Source: Atopobiaceae bacterium
GTDB lineage: Bacteria; Actinomycetota; Coriobacteriia; Coriobacteriales; Atopobiaceae
Direction: 5' to 3'
Assembly: GCA_017510875.1 (NCBI GenBank)
Contig: JAFWLX010000082.1
Location: 1-14,689 of the forward strand
Length of the DNA: 14,689 nt
In this document: one piece after another, positions 13,206 to 14,689 of the stretch
How the letters are laid out: every line of letters begins with the position of its first letter
How positions within the stretch are numbered: position 1 is the stretch's first letter
The notes under the pieces: model-generated
Databases searched by the model: none
Told to the model about the DNA's origin: nothing
Seen by the model: only the letters and a program-made list of their open reading frames with translations
Program-made: the position numbers and the translations under genes

Positions 13206-14689
13206 CTATTCGTTCAGACCGTCCTGAATCTTGCCCACATCCACAAACTCGTAGTCGGTTCCTCTGCCCAGAGCGTAGGTCACAGCGCCGCAGGTGACGT
13301 TGGCCAGCAACGCCTGGCATTTTGTGAGCCCCTCCAGCACCGCGATGTAGTCGAGCGTCCTTGTGTATGGATTTGAGCGCTCTTGCCCAAAGATCTCTAT
13401 CAGGAGCTTCTCGTTGTTCTCCTCAAGCTGGTAGTCGACTCGCTTCTGATCAACGTAAATAAGCTTGTCAGCAAGCTCGCTGTCAAGGAAGAGCTTGAGG
13501 TACGACTCGTCCTCGGTGCAAAGGTACACGTAGTCAAAGTTGCCCTCGCGCACATAGTCGATTGCCTTTGCAAGCGTCGCCTCTGCGCTAAGCCCATGGG
13601 GCACGTACTTGGCCACCCGTTTGGCGTTGTAGTCGGTGCCACGCACAACTACGGCAAGTATGCGCTTGGCATCGGCCGGGAACACCTTGTCAAGCACCGC
13701 CTTGGTGTGAGCACTCGTCGCCTCGTTAAACTGGAGATCGTCACCATACTTAAGCTCGGCCCTCTTGTTTGAGAAGACAAACTCGGTCATATAGGGATTC
13801 AGGTTAAGGTTGGAGTTTTGGTCCAAGATGACGTGCTGGGAGTTGTACACCTCGGCAAGGTCGTGGTCAGAGAGCTGCTCGAAGAACATCGACCACACGT
13901 CATCACCCGACGTACCTGCAAACTGGTTGGGATCGCCCGCCACGCCAAGGTCCACCACGGGAATGAAGTCCGGACGGATGGCACGGATCATCTGCTTGGT
14001 TCCTATCACATTGGCAATGAGCGCCGTAAGGCCGTTCTCCTTTACCGGTTGCTTGATGAGATAGAACACCTTGCCAGGATTAAGAGGCCCGTAGTAGAAC
14101 TCACGCCTAATCCAGTACATGCTTGTCATGAGCAAGAAGCTGGGAACATCATTGGTAAACACGCCCTGCACGTTCCATTCAATCTCGGGGTGCACACGCA
14201 GGGTCTTAAGGTCCTTGAACTCGGGATGCGCCTTAAACAGCTCCTCCTCGGAATCAGCGATGATAAGGTGCTCGTCCTCGTTGAAAAGGAGCCTGGCGTT
14301 TGGATCGATAAACACAATGATGGCGGACGGATTATGCTTACGAATCATCCTCGCCGTATGGTAGCTGTACTCCTCGAGTGTGGAGTAGATAAAGAGCTGG
14401 AACCGGTCCGCATACGACCAGTCAAGGCCCTGATCGTCGGCCGTGTACTCCCAATAGTTGGACAGGTGCATCTGAATCATGGGATTCTCGGCATCATCCC
14501 AGTTGACAGGCTTGTTCTTCTCAAAGCCCAGGCAGAAGGCGATGTTGCCGTCCTTGTCGTACACCACAACCTTATGATGTCGGATGTCCTTGTTGCGGTG
14601 ATAGAAGTCTCTAGCCGTGATAAAGACGTTATCACCAATCGTGGTGTACTTCCTTACCTGTTTGGGAGCCTCACTTGCAGGGTAGACCT
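13206..14689 (-). CDS. Large protein with glycosyltransferase-like C-terminal half (5' end beyond window)
   Basis: The reading frame stays open to the right edge, giving at least 493 residues; the GTG at 14567 is just an internal codon. The C-terminal part has the layout of GT-B-like, O-fucosyltransferase-like proteins in capsule or cell-wall polysaccharide clusters: GLTALIANVIGTKQMIRAIRPDFIPVVDL, then MFFEQLSDHDLAEVYNSQHVIL, then ILAVVVRGTDYN (RGTDY at about residue 349 of the visible part) and YVYLCTEDESYLKLF. The preceding 160 residues have a separate Rossmann-like look (FQLFIYSTLEEYSYHTARMIRKHNPSAIIVF), so it may be a two-domain fusion. No signal peptide or membrane segment is visible in the part present. 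The role is probably in surface-glycan synthesis, but donor and acceptor cannot be told. A poorly characterised family; moderate confidence. Confidence 0.6.
   Translation of the reverse strand, partial: VYPASEAPKQVRKYTTIGDNVFITARDFYHRNKDIRHHKVVVYDKDGNIAFCLGFEKNKPVNWDDAENPMIQMHLSNYWEYTADDQGLDWSYADRFQLFIYSTLEEYSYHTARMIRKHNPSAIIVFIDPNARLLFNEDEHLIIADSEEELFKAHPEFKDLKTLRVHPEIEWNVQGVFTNDVPSFLLMTSMYWIRREFYYGPLNPGKVFYLIKQPVKENGLTALIANVIGTKQMIRAIRPDFIPVVDLGVAGDPNQFAGTSGDDVWSMFFEQLSDHDLAEVYNSQHVILDQNSNLNLNPYMTEFVFSNKRAELKYGDDLQFNEATSAHTKAVLDKVFPADAKRILAVVVRGTDYNAKRVAKYVPHGLSAEATLAKAIDYVREGNFDYVYLCTEDESYLKLFLDSELADKLIYVDQKRVDYQLEENNEKLLIEIFGQERSNPYTRTLDYIAVLEGLTKCQALLANVTCGAVTYALGRGTDYEFVDVGKIQDGLNE

Noticed and set aside
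13054..13320. Minus-strand frame bridging the end of the glycosyltransferase-like gene and the spacer
   Set aside because: It is a shifted frame within a supported gene, arginine-rich and without motifs.
1..14689. CRISPR array, tRNA, rRNA or insertion-sequence transposase
   Set aside because: No regularly spaced repeats, cloverleaf, rRNA-like segment or transposase motif was seen on either strand.

Overview
The window looks like a chromosomal segment of a high-GC Gram-positive anaerobe. The most likely source is a coriobacterium (Atopobiaceae/Olsenella-like). This is an inference from the actinobacterial style of SufB (a C-terminal tail reading ELPMEYAIEMNNLIKLEMEG), the presence of SufU rather than SufE/SufA, the GC-rich codon use and the overlapping operons. 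No rRNA, tRNA, CRISPR array or insertion sequence was recognised.

Layout. (1) Bases 1-169 hold a nested, nearly full-length palindromic element that begins exactly at the window edge. (2) Bases 201-5667, minus strand: a four-gene operon read right to left. It encodes a short HlyD-like membrane protein, an ABC exporter with an N-terminal C39 peptidase, a second ABC exporter half with an unrelated N-terminal domain, and a type 1 isopentenyl-diphosphate isomerase (idi). The first three match the NHLM-type bacteriocin/RiPP export set. No precursor peptide or modifying enzyme is visible. (3) Bases 5698-5977: a large inverted repeat runs into the C-terminal stump of a HAD-family phosphatase, probably a decayed gene. 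(4) Bases 6089-11658, plus strand: a tightly packed SUF iron-sulfur assembly operon, sufC-sufB-sufD-sufS-sufU followed by an Rrf2-family regulator, with a candidate promoter in front and a strong hairpin behind. sufU carries an apparent one-base deletion near its 5' end. (5) Bases 11742-12851, plus strand: a cation diffusion facilitator whose metal-site pattern suggests manganese. (6) Bases 12852-13205: mostly non-coding, with a strong hairpin and a small minus-strand ORF that looks like a gene remnant. (7) From 13206 to the right edge, minus strand: the 3' part of a large protein with a glycosyltransferase-like C-terminal half, probably from a surface-polysaccharide locus.

How the genes work together. 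The SUF genes form one pathway: SufS takes sulfur from cysteine, SufU accepts it, SufBCD builds the cluster, and the Cys-bearing Rrf2 protein probably senses cluster supply and feeds back on the operon. The two ABC proteins and the HlyD-like subunit probably make one leader-cleaving exporter whose cargo is not in this window. idi overlaps the end of the second ABC gene and is therefore probably co-translated with the exporter. No wholly new system could be demonstrated. The most interesting leads are the orphan exporter coupled to idi, the palindromic element at the left edge, and the frameshifted sufU.
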